Shown: piece by piece, positions 1-9,110 of the stretch | Numbering within the stretch: position 1 is the first letter of the stretch | Layout of the letters: every line of letters starts with the position of its first letter | Assembly (NCBI GenBank): GCA_016789745.1 | Contig: JAEUQF010000386.1 | Location: 1-64,000 of the forward strand | Direction of reading: 5' to 3' | DNA length: 64,000 bases | Origin: Bryobacterales bacterium | GTDB taxonomy: Bacteria > Acidobacteriota > Terriglobia > Bryobacterales > Bryobacteraceae | Notes under the pieces: generated by a model | What the model was told of the DNA's origin: nothing | What the model saw: the letters and a program-made list of their open reading frames with translations, nothing else | Databases searched by the model: none | Program-made: the position numbers and the translations under genes

Positions 1-2928
1 CAGGCGGAGCGGCCGCGACATGATGCGCGTGGATAGATAATCCAGACGGGCGTCGAAGGCGGCAGTGGATTCCATGCTGCGTTCCGCCAGGGACCGCGCG
101 GCTTCCACGTACTGCTCGTCATTCATGGTGGCCAGCGCCTGGAGCGGCGTGTTGGTGCGTTCGCGCTTCACGGTGCAGGCTTCGCGCGTAGGGGCATTGA
201 AGATCTCCATGCCGGGTGGCGGGGCGCTGCGTTTCCAGAAGCTGTAGAGCGAACGGCGATAGAGGCCGTCGCCCTGATCGCGCTTGTAGAAACGCGTGTT
301 GGAGCCAAGCATCGCCACGGCCTCCCAGATGCCTTCGGGCTGGTACGGCTTCACGCTGGGGCCCCCGATCTGGCCGACGAGCAGTCCGCTGGCGGCGAGA
401 GCATAATCGCGAACCATCTCAGCATCCATGCGAAAGCGCGGACCGCGGCTGAGCAACACGTTGTTGGGATCCTTGGCGAGTTTGGCCGGAGATACCGTGG
501 CCGATTGCTTGTAGGTAGCCGACAGCAGCACCTGCTTATAAAAACGTTTTACGTCCCAATTGTTTTCGCGGAAATCGACGGCCAACCAGTCCAGCAGATC
601 GGGATGCGAGGGTGTCTCGCCCTGGCTGCCGAAGTCGTCCGGCGTTTTCACCAGGCCGTTGCCGAAGACTTCCTGCCACATGCGGTTCACCGTAACGCGT
701 GCGGTAAGCGGATGCTCCGGACGGAACAGCCACTGGGCAAAACCGAGTCGATTCTTCGGCAGGTCAGCGGGCATGGGCGGGAGGATGGATGGCGTGTTGG
801 CCTCCACCTTGTCGCGGCGCTGGTCATAAGCACCTCGATAGAGGATGTGGGCCTGGGGTTTGCTGCTATCGCGCTCATGCATCACCAGCGTTACGGCGCC
901 GCGGCGGGCAATGGCACGGGCCTTCAGGTTGGACTCGTTCTGTTCGACGGCCAATTTGCGGAAGGGCTCGTATTCCTTCATCAGGAAATAAGTGAGCAGG
1001 GCGTTGCGGCTAGCATCGTTGAGTTCGGCCGAATCCTGGCGCAGGGCACGGTCAATGGCAAGCCAGTCGTACAGCAGCGCGGCTTCGCTTTCGCTGACCA
1101 CGCGCTTGAAGATGCGGAAGTCCGCAATGGCTCCTTCGGCGAGGGCCTTGCCCAGAACCAGGGGCGCTTCCACACCGATGCTGCCGCGTAGTTCCACGTT
1201 CTGATTGCCGCGGCCCTGGGTAGGTATGGCGCGGCCATTCAAGAACAGGCTCATGCCAGACTGATGCCGCGAGCCATCATAGGTGAACGTGAGGTGATTC
1301 CAGGTGCCGTGCTTGATCTGTTCGAGGTGCGCGGCGCGGATTTCGATGTTGCGGCCGTCGTCGCCGATCAGCCGCGCGGCAATGACACGGGCGCCGACGT
1401 CGATGAGCCAGCCGCGTCCTTTGTCCTTCGTGTTCTGGTGCGAGGCGATTGTGTAGCTCTGCTCGGCAACCGGGAACAGGAAACTCACCGTGATGGAGAA
1501 GGGCTCTTCGGCATCCAGCCGCGGCGCGTCGGCAACGTTGACACCACCATTGCTGGCGAAGCGCAGCGCGGGTGCGCCGGGGACATGCGAGTCGCCGAGC
1601 GTGACACCTTCAGCATTCGCCTTTGCGAGCGCGGCGAGGTCGGCACGGAAGAGTTCCTCCTTCTCGGCCAGCGGTGTTGCGTTCTCCATCTTATGACGGG
1701 TTGCGAGCCACTTTTCGAAGGCTGCCGCGGCCGCAGCGCGCGTGTCCTGCATGTCCTTGCGAATGGCCGCCAGACGCAGGTTCAGGTGCGTCCAGGTCTC
1801 GCGATCTTCCTTGCGCGGAACCACCAGCACGGGCGGGGTGTCCGGAATGTTGTCGTCCATCACGTTCTGCGTGGTGTTGCGGAAGAAGGCGCCCAGGGAG
1901 TAGAAGTCTTTCTGGGAGATGGGGTCGAACTTGTGGTCGTGGCAGGTGGCGCAGCCGACGGTCATGCCCAGCCAGACGGCGCCGGTGGTGTCGGCACGAT
2001 CTTTGGCGTAGATCTCGGCGTACTCGTCTTCAATGATGCCGGCTTCGTTGGTAGTGACGTTGCAGCGGTGGAAGCCGGTGGCGATGCGTTGGTCCAGGCT
2101 GGGGTTCGGCAGCAGATCGCCGGCGAGTTGCTCGATGGTGAAGCGGTCAAAGCCGAGGTTACGATTGTAGGCCTGGATGACCCAGTCGCGATAGGGCCAG
2201 ATCTCGCGGTAGTTGTCGACGTGGATGCCGTGGGTGTCTCCGTATCGGGCCGCATCCAGCCAGTAGCGGGCGCGGTGTTCGCCGTAGTGGGGCGATTCTA
2301 GGTAGCGGTCGACCATGTGCTCGTAGGCTTGCGGCGTCGCGTCGGCGAGGTACTGTTCGATTTCGGCTGGCTTCGGCGGAAGGCCGGTCAGGTCGAGGGC
2401 AACGCGACGGATGAGCGTGCGTTTGTCGGCTTCGGCGGCGGGCGTCAGGCCTTGCGCTTCCAGGCGGGCTAAAACAAATCGGTCGATCGGCGTTTTGACC
2501 CAGGCTACGTTCTTCACGGCAGGTGGGGCCGGCTTCTTGGGGGCGATGAAGGACCAGTGCTCCTGCCAGGGAGCGCCTTCGGTGATCCACTGCTTGATCA
2601 GGGCCACATGCTGCGGCGTGACTGTTTTGTGGGAAGCGGCTGGGGGCATGCGCAGCGCGGGCCGGGTTTCGACGAGGCGCTGGTAGAGCAGACTTGTCTC
2701 CGGCTTACCAGGGACGATGGCAGCGCCGTTCTTGCGAGCGGCAAGGGCGTCTTCCTTCAGATCGAGGCGCAGGCCAGCCATGCGGGTTTTCGAGTCAGGC
2801 CCATGGCAGGCAAAGCAGTTATCGGACAAGATGGGGCGGATCTGCCGCTGAAAATCAGTCTTGGCGAGCAGGGCCGAAGCAAGGAGAAGTGCGGCGATGA
2901 CGACGCGGTACGGGAGTACGAGGCTCAT
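1..2928 (-). CDS. PSD1/DUF1549 planctomycete-type cytochrome c protein with internal LamG-like domain, C-terminus outside window
   Basis: A large secreted protein of the PSCyt1-DUF1549-DUF1553 type; the reading frame is open from the ATG at 2928 to the window edge (976 codons), so the C-terminus is missing. The first residues form a signal peptide (SLVLPYRVVIAALLLASALLA). A c-type haem motif CFACH lies near residue 37, the DUF1549 segment (IDRFVLARLEAQGL) starts near 140, and a second GCATCHDHKFDP motif lies near 325. A concanavalin/LamG-like beta domain (GTWNHLTFTYDGSR) fills about 450-605, and the DUF1553 (PSD1) segment with HPLTARVTVNRMW begins near 730. The family is poorly characterised; an extracytoplasmic redox or carbohydrate-related role is inference. 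The LamG domain suggests glycan binding. It is divergent from the amidohydrolase gene 53 bp away. Confidence 0.9.
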   Translation of the reverse strand, partial: MSLVLPYRVVIAALLLASALLAKTDFQRQIRPILSDNCFACHGPDSKTRMAGLRLDLKEDALAARKNGAAIVPGKPETSLLYQRLVETRPALRMPPAASHKTVTPQHVALIKQWITEGAPWQEHWSFIAPKKPAPPAVKNVAWVKTPIDRFVLARLEAQGLTPAAEADKRTLIRRVALDLTGLPPKPAEIEQYLADATPQAYEHMVDRYLESPHYGEHRARYWLDAARYGDTHGIHVDNYREIWPYRDWVIQAYNRNLGFDRFTIEQLAGDLLPNPSLDQRIATGFHRCNVTTNEAGIIEDEYAEIYAKDRADTTGAVWLGMTVGCATCHDHKFDPISQKDFYSLGAFFRNTTQNVMDDNIPDTPPVLVVPRKEDRETWTHLNLRLAAIRKDMQDTRAAAAAAFEKWLATRHKMENATPLAEKEELFRADLAALAKANAEGVTLGDSHVPGAPALRFASNGGVNVADAPRLDAEEPFSITVSFLFPVAEQSYTIASHQNTKDKGRGWLIDVGARVIAARLIGDDGRNIEIRAAHLEQIKHGTWNHLTFTYDGSRHQSGMSLFLNGRAIPTQGRGNQNVELRGSIGVEAPLVLGKALAEGAIADFRIFKRVVSESEAALLYDWLAIDRALRQDSAELNDASRNALLTYFLMKEYEPFRKLAVEQNESNLKARAIARRGAVTLVMHERDSSKPQAHILYRGAYDQRRDKVEANTPSILPPMPADLPKNRLGFAQWLFRPEHPLTARVTVNRMWQEVFGNGLVKTPDDFGSQGETPSHPDLLDWLAVDFRENNWDVKRFYKQVLLSATYKQSATVSPAKLAKDPNNVLLSRGPRFRMDAEMVRDYALAASGLLVGQIGGPSVKPYQPEGIWEAVAMLGSNTRFYKRDQGDGLYRRSLYSFWKRSAPPPGMEIFNAPTREACTVKRERTNTPLQALATMNDEQYVEAARSLAERSMESTAAFDARLDYLSTRIMSRPLRL

Positions 2929-2937
2929 GACGTCCTT

Positions 2938-2967
2938 TTGTCAGAATATACCGGAGGCTGGGATACT
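2938..2967 (+). promoter_or_regulatory. Possible sigma-70-like promoter for the amidohydrolase gene
   Basis: TTGTCA (2938-2943) and GATACT (2962-2967) are separated by 18 bp in the 53-bp divergent gap. If used, transcription would begin only about 5-8 nt before the ATG at 2982, giving an almost leaderless mRNA; no good Shine-Dalgarno is visible before that ATG. This is by eye only. Confidence 0.25.
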
Positions 2968-2981
2968 GGGGCTAAATCCGT

Positions 2982-4220
2982 ATGCTATTGCTCTTTTCGT
3001 TGGTGACGGCGCTGTTCGCGCAGACGATGACGGTTCGGTGCGGGCAACTGCTGGATGTAGCCACGGGCCGGTATGTTTCGAACGCCATTGTGACGGTGGA
3101 GAACGGCTGGATCATGAACGTCGGCAGTGGCCCCACAGCGCAGGTTGATCTATCCAAAGGCACCTGCCTGCCCGGGCTGATCGACGTGCATACGCACCTG
3201 ACCAGTGACGCGACAGGGGGCGGATACCGGCGGCTAGGGGTGTCTGTGCCGAGACAGGCGCTGACCGGAGCCAAGAACGCGGCTGTCACTCTACGCGCCG
3301 GGTTCACGACGGTGCGCAACGTGGGGGCGAAAGGATACTCCGATGTGGCGCTGCGCGACGCGATTGACGCAGGTGATGTGCCAGGCCCGCGTATGCTGGT
3401 GTCGGGGCCATCGCTGGGAATCACGGGCGGCCATTGCGATAGCAACCTGTTGGCGCCGGAGTATCACGCGGTGAGCGAGGGTGTAGCGGATGGGCCTTGG
3501 GCGGCGCGGGCGAAGGTGCGTGAGGTGATCAAGTACGGCGCCGATGTGATCAAGGTATGTGCATCGGGGGGTGTGTTGTCGAAAGGCGATCAGCCGGGCA
3601 CGCCGCAGTACACGCTGGAGGAGTTGCAGGCGATTGTGGCCGAAGCGCACAAGCTGGATAAGAAGGTGGCCGCACACGCACATGGGGCGCAGTCCATTAA
3701 AGATGCCATCCGGGCCGGCGTGGATTCGGTGGAACATTGCAGTTTCATTGATGAGGAGGGCATCGCGCTAGCCAAGCAGCACGGCACGTACCTGGTCTTT
3801 GACATCTACAATGACGACTACATTCTGCAAGAGGGCGCCAAGGCTGGCATGCTGCCCGAAGCTATCGAGAAGGAGAAACTCGTCGGCAAGGTGCAGCGCG
3901 AGAACTTCCTGAAGGCTTGGAAGGCGGGCACGCGGATGGCGTTCGGAACCGATGGCGGCGTGTATCCGCATGGGGACAACTGGCGGCAGTTTCCGTACAT
4001 GGTGGAGTTCGGCATGAAGCCGATTGAGGCGATTCGCGCGGCTACCGTTGAGGCGGCGGAGTTGCTGGGGTTTAAGGGCAAAGCCGGCGCCATTGCGGCC
4101 GGACACCTCGCGGATCTGATTGCCGTGGATGGCGACCCAATCGCCGATGTATCGGCGCTGAAGAACGTGCGATTCGTGATGAGGAACGGCAAGGTTTACC
4201 GCAACGATTGGAGCAAGTGA
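2982..4220 (+). CDS. Secreted metal-dependent amidohydrolase (imidazolonepropionase/prolidase-like)
   Basis: A 412-residue amidohydrolase-superfamily enzyme with a short N-terminal signal-like helix (MLLLFSLVTALFAQ). The TIM-barrel metal site is complete: H70 and H72 in DVHTHL, K191 in VIKVCASGG (candidate carboxylated lysine), H232 in AAHAHG, H252 in VEHCS and D324 in FGTDGG. This pattern is typical of the imidazolonepropionase-like subgroup that includes Xaa-Pro dipeptidases and carboxypeptidases, so hydrolysis of a peptide or cyclic amide bond outside the cytoplasm is likely; the substrate cannot be read from the sequence. Its TGA overlaps the ATG of the downstream ferredoxin-like gene (TGATG), so the two are probably translated together. 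Confidence 0.88.
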   Translation: MLLLFSLVTALFAQTMTVRCGQLLDVATGRYVSNAIVTVENGWIMNVGSGPTAQVDLSKGTCLPGLIDVHTHLTSDATGGGYRRLGVSVPRQALTGAKNAAVTLRAGFTTVRNVGAKGYSDVALRDAIDAGDVPGPRMLVSGPSLGITGGHCDSNLLAPEYHAVSEGVADGPWAARAKVREVIKYGADVIKVCASGGVLSKGDQPGTPQYTLEELQAIVAEAHKLDKKVAAHAHGAQSIKDAIRAGVDSVEHCSFIDEEGIALAKQHGTYLVFDIYNDDYILQEGAKAGMLPEAIEKEKLVGKVQRENFLKAWKAGTRMAFGTDGGVYPHGDNWRQFPYMVEFGMKPIEAIRAATVEAAELLGFKGKAGAIAAGHLADLIAVDGDPIADVSALKNVRFVMRNGKVYRNDWSK

Positions 4221-4591
4221 TGGCGGATGAGAAGTTGACGGCGATCGCCGCGAACCTGGGCATAGGCAAGATCAACCGGCACCTCTTCCTGTGCGCGGAC
4301 CAGACGAAGCCCAAGTGCTGTAGCGAGGAAGAAGGTATCGCAAGTTGGGATTACCTGAAGAAGCGGCTCGCGGAGTTGGGGCTGATGCAGGGTGATGGCT
4401 GCGTGTTTCGCACGAAGGCCAACTGTCTTCGCGTGTGTGAGCAAGGGCCAATCGCGGTGGTGTATCCCGATGGCACCTGGTATCACTCGGTGACGCCGGA
4501 GGTGGTGGAGCGGATTCTGCAGGAACATATTCTCGGGGGTAAGCCCGTCGAAGAATTCGTGTTCGCGACGAACCCGCTGGCCGGGGACTAG
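4220..4591 (+). CDS. Thioredoxin-like [2Fe-2S] ferredoxin-like protein
   Basis: A 123-residue protein of the (2Fe-2S) ferredoxin domain family with a thioredoxin fold, related to the NuoE/Fdx-Shethna-type proteins. Cysteines at 25, 33, 34, 61, 69 and 73 include the expected pairs: one near HLFLC and KCC, the other in NCLRVC. The final pyridine-like tail (TPEVVERILQEHILGG) is also typical. The ATG at 4220 is chosen because GGAG (4210-4213) precedes it and it overlaps the amidohydrolase stop; an in-frame TTG at 4208 is less likely. The cluster probably carries electrons in the cytoplasm. The partner is unknown; pairing with a secreted hydrolase may only be transcriptional. Its TAG overlaps the convergent DUF1552 stop. 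Confidence 0.87.
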   Translation: MADEKLTAIAANLGIGKINRHLFLCADQTKPKCCSEEEGIASWDYLKKRLAELGLMQGDGCVFRTKANCLRVCEQGPIAVVYPDGTWYHSVTPEVVERILQEHILGGKPVEEFVFATNPLAGD

Positions 4592-5898
4592 ATTTCCAGC
4601 GGCGCGGTGGCGTCGCCGAACGTGTCCATCTTCACACCCATACGGTTGATGATGGCCAGCAGCAGTGCGCTCAGCTTGCGATTCTCGTCGCCGGCGTTGA
4701 GGTAGTTCAACGTACGGCCGGTCTTGATCGTGCCGCCGCAGCCGCCCGCCTGCACCAGCGGCAGGCGCGTATTGTCGTGCTTGCGGCCGGACCACATGTT
4801 GGAGAGGAACAGCAGGCAGGAGTTATCGAGCACGGTGCCGTTGCCTTCCGGCATGCTCTCCAGTTTCTGGGCGAGGTAAGCGAACTGGCTGAGGTGGAAG
4901 CGCGTGATGGCTTCGTAGCTGTCGGAGAGGTTGTAGTGGGATGCCGCATGGTGGCCTTCCCGGACGCCCAGGAACGGGTAAATCATGGCCGAAAGATCAT
5001 TGGCGAGAATCATGCTGGCGACGCGGGTACGGTCACTCTGAAAGCCCAGGGCAACGATGTCGCACATCACCTTGGCGTGTTCGCGCAGGTCTTCGGGCAA
5101 GCCGTTGGCGGGACGGGCCATCGTAATGGCCGGCTTGTTCTCGCCCTTGGCGGCTTCGTCGGCTTTGTGCTTGTCGATGCGCATGCGCTCGACGCGCTTT
5201 TCGATCTCGCGCACGGAGGTGAGGTATTCGTCAATCTTGGCCTTGTCGGTGGAACTGACCTGCTTCGAAAGCGTGGTGGCACGGTCGCGCACGCGATCGA
5301 GGATACTGGCGTTGCGCAGGATGCCGCGATTCTCAAACAGCACATCAAAGGCGAGCGACGGGTACACTTCGGTGGGCACGGGCGAATCCGGGCTCTGCCA
5401 GGAGATGTGCGAGCTATAGGCCATGGAGAAGTTCGTTTCGTGATAGCCGGTCAGCGGCTGTTCGCACGCCAGCACCATGCTGGGCTGGGCCGTATCCTGG
5501 CCGATGTGGTTGGCCAGGACCTGGTCCGCCGTGATTCCGGAGCGCAGGATGGGACCGCGTTGGATGGTAGCGCCGGAGAGCAGGCTGCCCGTCTGCGCGG
5601 GGTGAATCCCCTGGCCTGTGAGGTTCTTCACGAACAGGCCCTCGATGACGTTGACCTTGTTCTTGATGGGCGCCAGCGGCTGCAGCGAGCGGCTGAGCTC
5701 CATGGCAGCACCATCGCCCTTGGAATACCAGTGGTCTTCGTTCACGCCGGTCCCCATGAAAAGCACGCCGAAGCGCTTGGGCGGCGCAGTGGCACCTTGC
5801 AGCGACTCCAGCCAAGGCAGCGCGACGGCAACGCCCGCGCCACGGAGCACAGCCCGGCGGGTTACGCCTTTTTTCGAAGTGAGCTTGGGAATGTGCAT
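4588..5898 (-). CDS. DUF1552 domain protein with Tat signal
   Basis: A 436-residue DUF1552 family protein. The N-terminus carries a twin-arginine type leader (TRRAVLRGAGVAVALPWLESL), so export through Tat, encoded at 40.5-42.1 kb, is likely. The body shows family-typical segments such as RFGVLFMGTGVN, the conserved YEAITRFHLSQFAYLAQKL and NSCLLFLSNMWSG. DUF1552 proteins are related to the DUF1501/sulfatase-like fold group and nearly always sit beside a DUF1592 cytochrome protein, as here (4 bp gap). No enzymatic activity has been firmly established for the family; an extracytoplasmic role in polymer or redox metabolism is inference. Stop codons of this gene and the convergent ferredoxin-like gene overlap in the tetranucleotide CTAG. 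Confidence 0.92.
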   Translation of the reverse strand: MHIPKLTSKKGVTRRAVLRGAGVAVALPWLESLQGATAPPKRFGVLFMGTGVNEDHWYSKGDGAAMELSRSLQPLAPIKNKVNVIEGLFVKNLTGQGIHPAQTGSLLSGATIQRGPILRSGITADQVLANHIGQDTAQPSMVLACEQPLTGYHETNFSMAYSSHISWQSPDSPVPTEVYPSLAFDVLFENRGILRNASILDRVRDRATTLSKQVSSTDKAKIDEYLTSVREIEKRVERMRIDKHKADEAAKGENKPAITMARPANGLPEDLREHAKVMCDIVALGFQSDRTRVASMILANDLSAMIYPFLGVREGHHAASHYNLSDSYEAITRFHLSQFAYLAQKLESMPEGNGTVLDNSCLLFLSNMWSGRKHDNTRLPLVQAGGCGGTIKTGRTLNYLNAGDENRKLSALLLAIINRMGVKMDTFGDATAPLEI

Positions 5899-5902
5899 GC
5901 GA

Positions 5903-8900
5903 TTACTCAGCCTTCCTGGATCCGGTTTGGGTACTACTGAACAGCTCCGGTGCCCTTTGATTCCGGAACTGCGGGCTTATGACTATGGATTCTATCAGGG
6001 TGGAAAACCGATGTCCTGCCGCGATGAACTGCTGCTTCAGTTCATCGATGAGGAGTTCGTCGGACAGTTGGAGGCTGCGGCCCAGCGCGTAGACCAGCAT
6101 CTTGCGGCAAAGGTTGTCGATGAAGTCCTTCTCGCGATGCTCTTTGATGTATACGAGGAGATCATCCAGGCCTTTGCTGGGCGAGCCGTTCGGGAATTCG
6201 GAGGCGGTGTCGACTGGGCGTCCGGCCAAGTCTTTCGCGCGGCGTTCGCCGACGGGACCGTAGCTTTCAAAGGCGAGGCCGAAGCCGTCGAAGCGTTGGT
6301 GGCAACCCGCGCAACTGGGGTTTTCCCGGTGCTTGGCCAGCATTTGGCGCAGGGGGAGATCCATCTTCGACTCATCGCCCGGCAATTCCGGCACATTTGG
6401 GGGCGGCGGCGGGATGTGCTCGCCAAGGACGGTCTTCGCCACCCAGAAGCCGCGCTTCACGGGGCTGGTGCGAAGGCCGGGCGAGTTGCGGGTGAGGAAT
6501 GCTGCCATAGGGAGGATGCCGCCGCGCCCGAAGGGTGTTGCGTCGTCGATGCGAATCCACTTGCCGGCAGGCGGGCGGCGGTCGCCCATGCCGTAGTGTT
6601 CGGCGAGCACGCGGTTCACGAAGGTGTGCTTACCATACAGAACATCGAGGGCGGAGCGGTCATTGCGAATGATGTCGTCCATGTAGCGGACCGGCTCTTC
6701 GAACATCGCCTGGCGCAGGTCGTTGGTGAAGACTGGGAAGCGCGTGCGGTCGACACTGTTGTGGTCCTCGAAGCGGCGGAACTCGAGCCAATTGCCTGCG
6801 AACTCGGTGGCAAGGGCCCGCGACTTCGGGCTCTGCAGCATGCGTTTGATCTGGGTCTTCAGGACTTCGGGCTTGTTGATTTCGCCGGACTCGGCGAGTT
6901 TCCGTAGCGTTTCGTCAGGCAGAGTGGACCACAGATAGTAGGCGAGGCGCGTGGCGAGGGCGTAGCCGTTCAGCGGCTTGCTCTTTTCCACCGGGGCGGG
7001 GGTAGCCTTTGCGCGGCGGCTGGGAGCAGTCTTGGTTTGGGACACCGGCGGCGGTTGAGGCGTGGCGGCTTCCACGCGGTAGCAGAAGTCGGGCGACATC
7101 AGGATAAGCACCACCATGTCACGCATGGCGTCCTCATGGTTCAGTCCCTGTTTTTCGCGGATGTCGCGGTAGTAGCGGCGGAAGCCTTCCTGTTCGTCGG
7201 CGGTAAGGGGGCGGCGAAAAGCCTTCGACGCAAAGGCAAGCATGGCGTTGAGGTGCGTCGGTTCGGCATCCACGCGCGCCTTCTCGACGGTGCGGATGGT
7301 GGCATTGACACGGGCGAAGTGTTCGCGGATGGCTTCTTTGGTGAGCTCATCGCCGCGCGTTTCGGCGGCCGCCAGATAGGTGTCACGAATGCCGAAGATC
7401 ACCTTCTCTGAGGTGATGGCGGTATCGCCGGGGCGGAAGCTGCCGGACTCGCGGCCGCGGCCGTCAATCTCACCACTCTGGTTGAAGAAGAACTGCGTGT
7501 AGGTACGGGTGGTGAAGTCGGCAACAGTGTCGAACTCCAGCCAGAGCAGGTCCAGTTCCCCGATGCCGGCGTCGTCGAGGATGAGTTCCTGCAGGGGCGT
7601 GTCGTCACGGAAGTAGCCCATCACGTTGTGGAATCCGGCGCTGAGCAGGCGGCCTTTATCTTCCGAGTCGTCGGGATAGAAGCGGCCACGCTCACGGATA
7701 TAGAAGGCGTCCGGGAAGACGCTGGCAAAGCGGGCGAAGGACTTTTCGTAAGGCTCGCGCTGTCCGGCGGGCACGAAGAGTTCGGGCTCACCGGCGCGGG
7801 CTTTGAGGGCAAGGATAGTGTTGCGCACGGCAACGTCATCTTCACTGGGAACACCGCCATTGCGGCGGGTCAGGGGCATCTGCGGCGGTGGATCGCCTTC
7901 CACCTGGAGGGCGGTTTGATCGAAGTCGCGACGGTGCGAGGCATACGCGCGCAGTTTCCAGTTCATAAGCGGCTGCGAGGTGCCGGAAATGCCTTGCAGG
8001 CGCGGGCTGCGGAACTGGCGGGCAGTGAGTTTGCGGATCTTGAGTACATACTCGCGCATCTTCGCGCAACCTTCGCGGACCAACTCGGGCTGGTTATGTT
8101 CCGGCTTTGGAAGGCGCTTCCACATGGACTGGAGTTTCGGCACCGGGCCGACGTCTTCCTGCGCTTCTTCGAGAATGCTCCAGACCATCGGCAGGTACTT
8201 CGGGCTGAGTTTAGCGTCCTTCGCGAGGCTTTCCAGCGTAGCCTCCGACTTCTCCAAGGCGACGCGATGTTTGTAGCGCCAAGCCGCCTGGAAGTAATCG
8301 GCGAAGTCGGTTGGCTGCCGGTCGTAGAAATCGACGATGCGTTGGATGGTGTATTTTTCGCGATCCGTTTCCGCCAGCATGGGATGCGGGGCGAAGGCGA
8401 TTCCGATGGGGCGCAGGACAAGGTTATTGGCCACTTCGCGCGCGGCCTGGAGGTACTTGTTGAGCAGCGCCGGAGACATGGAGAGCGACTCACCGGAGTT
8501 GTCGAAGCCCGCTGAGTTCGAAGGATCGACGGGAAACTCGCGCGCGGGACGGAGGTCATGGCCGGTGAGGTCGCGAATGGAGTTGTTGTACTCGGCGTTG
8601 CTCAGACGGCGGACCAGAACCAGGCCCGGGTCACCGGCATTCTTACGGGCCTCCGACTGGCGAATGGCTTCCACCCAGTGCTGCACCTGCTGCCGCAATT
8701 CGGCAGTGGGCTGCTTCATGGCTTTGGGGGGCATCTCGCCGGACACCAACTTTTCGGCCACTAAGGCCCAGCGGTGATGGTCACGGACGACGTCCGAGAC
8801 TGCAGTGTATTGCACCAGATCGAACTGCGCAGCAGGATTGGCAGCGCCGTGGCAGGAGACGCAGTAGGTGGCCAGGAAGGGGCGCACGGTTTGCGCGAAC

Positions 8901-8986
8901 TGTTTATCAAGATCGGAGGGAGGCGCGGCGGAAAACGCCGGCGTCAGGGAAGAGGCAAGCAACAGCAGGGCTCGACGGAAAACCAC
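5903..8986 (-). CDS. DUF1592 family cytochrome c protein (DUF1587/1592/1588/1585 architecture)
   Basis: A 1027-residue secreted protein beginning with a signal peptide (MVFRRALLLLASSLTPAFSA) and a haem c motif YCVSCH with C42, C45 and H46. The order of segments matches the DUF1592 family: cytochrome domain, DUF1587 (VRRLSNAEYNNSIRDLTG near 125), DUF1595, DUF1592 (KPLNGYALATRLAYYLWSTLPDE near 690), DUF1588 with a second CxxCH (SCAGCHQRF near 905), and DUF1585 at the C-terminus. It is longer than many family members because of a roughly 200-residue segment before the DUF1592 domain. It forms a two-gene operon with the DUF1552 gene. The function is unproven; it likely passes electrons in the periplasm. 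Confidence 0.93.
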   Translation of the reverse strand: MVFRRALLLLASSLTPAFSAAPPSDLDKQFAQTVRPFLATYCVSCHGAANPAAQFDLVQYTAVSDVVRDHHRWALVAEKLVSGEMPPKAMKQPTAELRQQVQHWVEAIRQSEARKNAGDPGLVLVRRLSNAEYNNSIRDLTGHDLRPAREFPVDPSNSAGFDNSGESLSMSPALLNKYLQAAREVANNLVLRPIGIAFAPHPMLAETDREKYTIQRIVDFYDRQPTDFADYFQAAWRYKHRVALEKSEATLESLAKDAKLSPKYLPMVWSILEEAQEDVGPVPKLQSMWKRLPKPEHNQPELVREGCAKMREYVLKIRKLTARQFRSPRLQGISGTSQPLMNWKLRAYASHRRDFDQTALQVEGDPPPQMPLTRRNGGVPSEDDVAVRNTILALKARAGEPELFVPAGQREPYEKSFARFASVFPDAFYIRERGRFYPDDSEDKGRLLSAGFHNVMGYFRDDTPLQELILDDAGIGELDLLWLEFDTVADFTTRTYTQFFFNQSGEIDGRGRESGSFRPGDTAITSEKVIFGIRDTYLAAAETRGDELTKEAIREHFARVNATIRTVEKARVDAEPTHLNAMLAFASKAFRRPLTADEQEGFRRYYRDIREKQGLNHEDAMRDMVVLILMSPDFCYRVEAATPQPPPVSQTKTAPSRRAKATPAPVEKSKPLNGYALATRLAYYLWSTLPDETLRKLAESGEINKPEVLKTQIKRMLQSPKSRALATEFAGNWLEFRRFEDHNSVDRTRFPVFTNDLRQAMFEEPVRYMDDIIRNDRSALDVLYGKHTFVNRVLAEHYGMGDRRPPAGKWIRIDDATPFGRGGILPMAAFLTRNSPGLRTSPVKRGFWVAKTVLGEHIPPPPPNVPELPGDESKMDLPLRQMLAKHRENPSCAGCHQRFDGFGLAFESYGPVGERRAKDLAGRPVDTASEFPNGSPSKGLDDLLVYIKEHREKDFIDNLCRKMLVYALGRSLQLSDELLIDELKQQFIAAGHRFSTLIESIVISPQFRNQRAPELFSSTQTGSRKAE

Positions 8987-9110
8987 CCAGCGATTATTTC
9001 ACAGGCGGGCGGGAGGCTCGCGGCGTATGACCTTGTACTGCAACGAAGTGATTATGCGCTGGCGAACAACGGCCCTCCGGGTGTGATACTGTATCTCCCC
9101 AGGTATCTTT

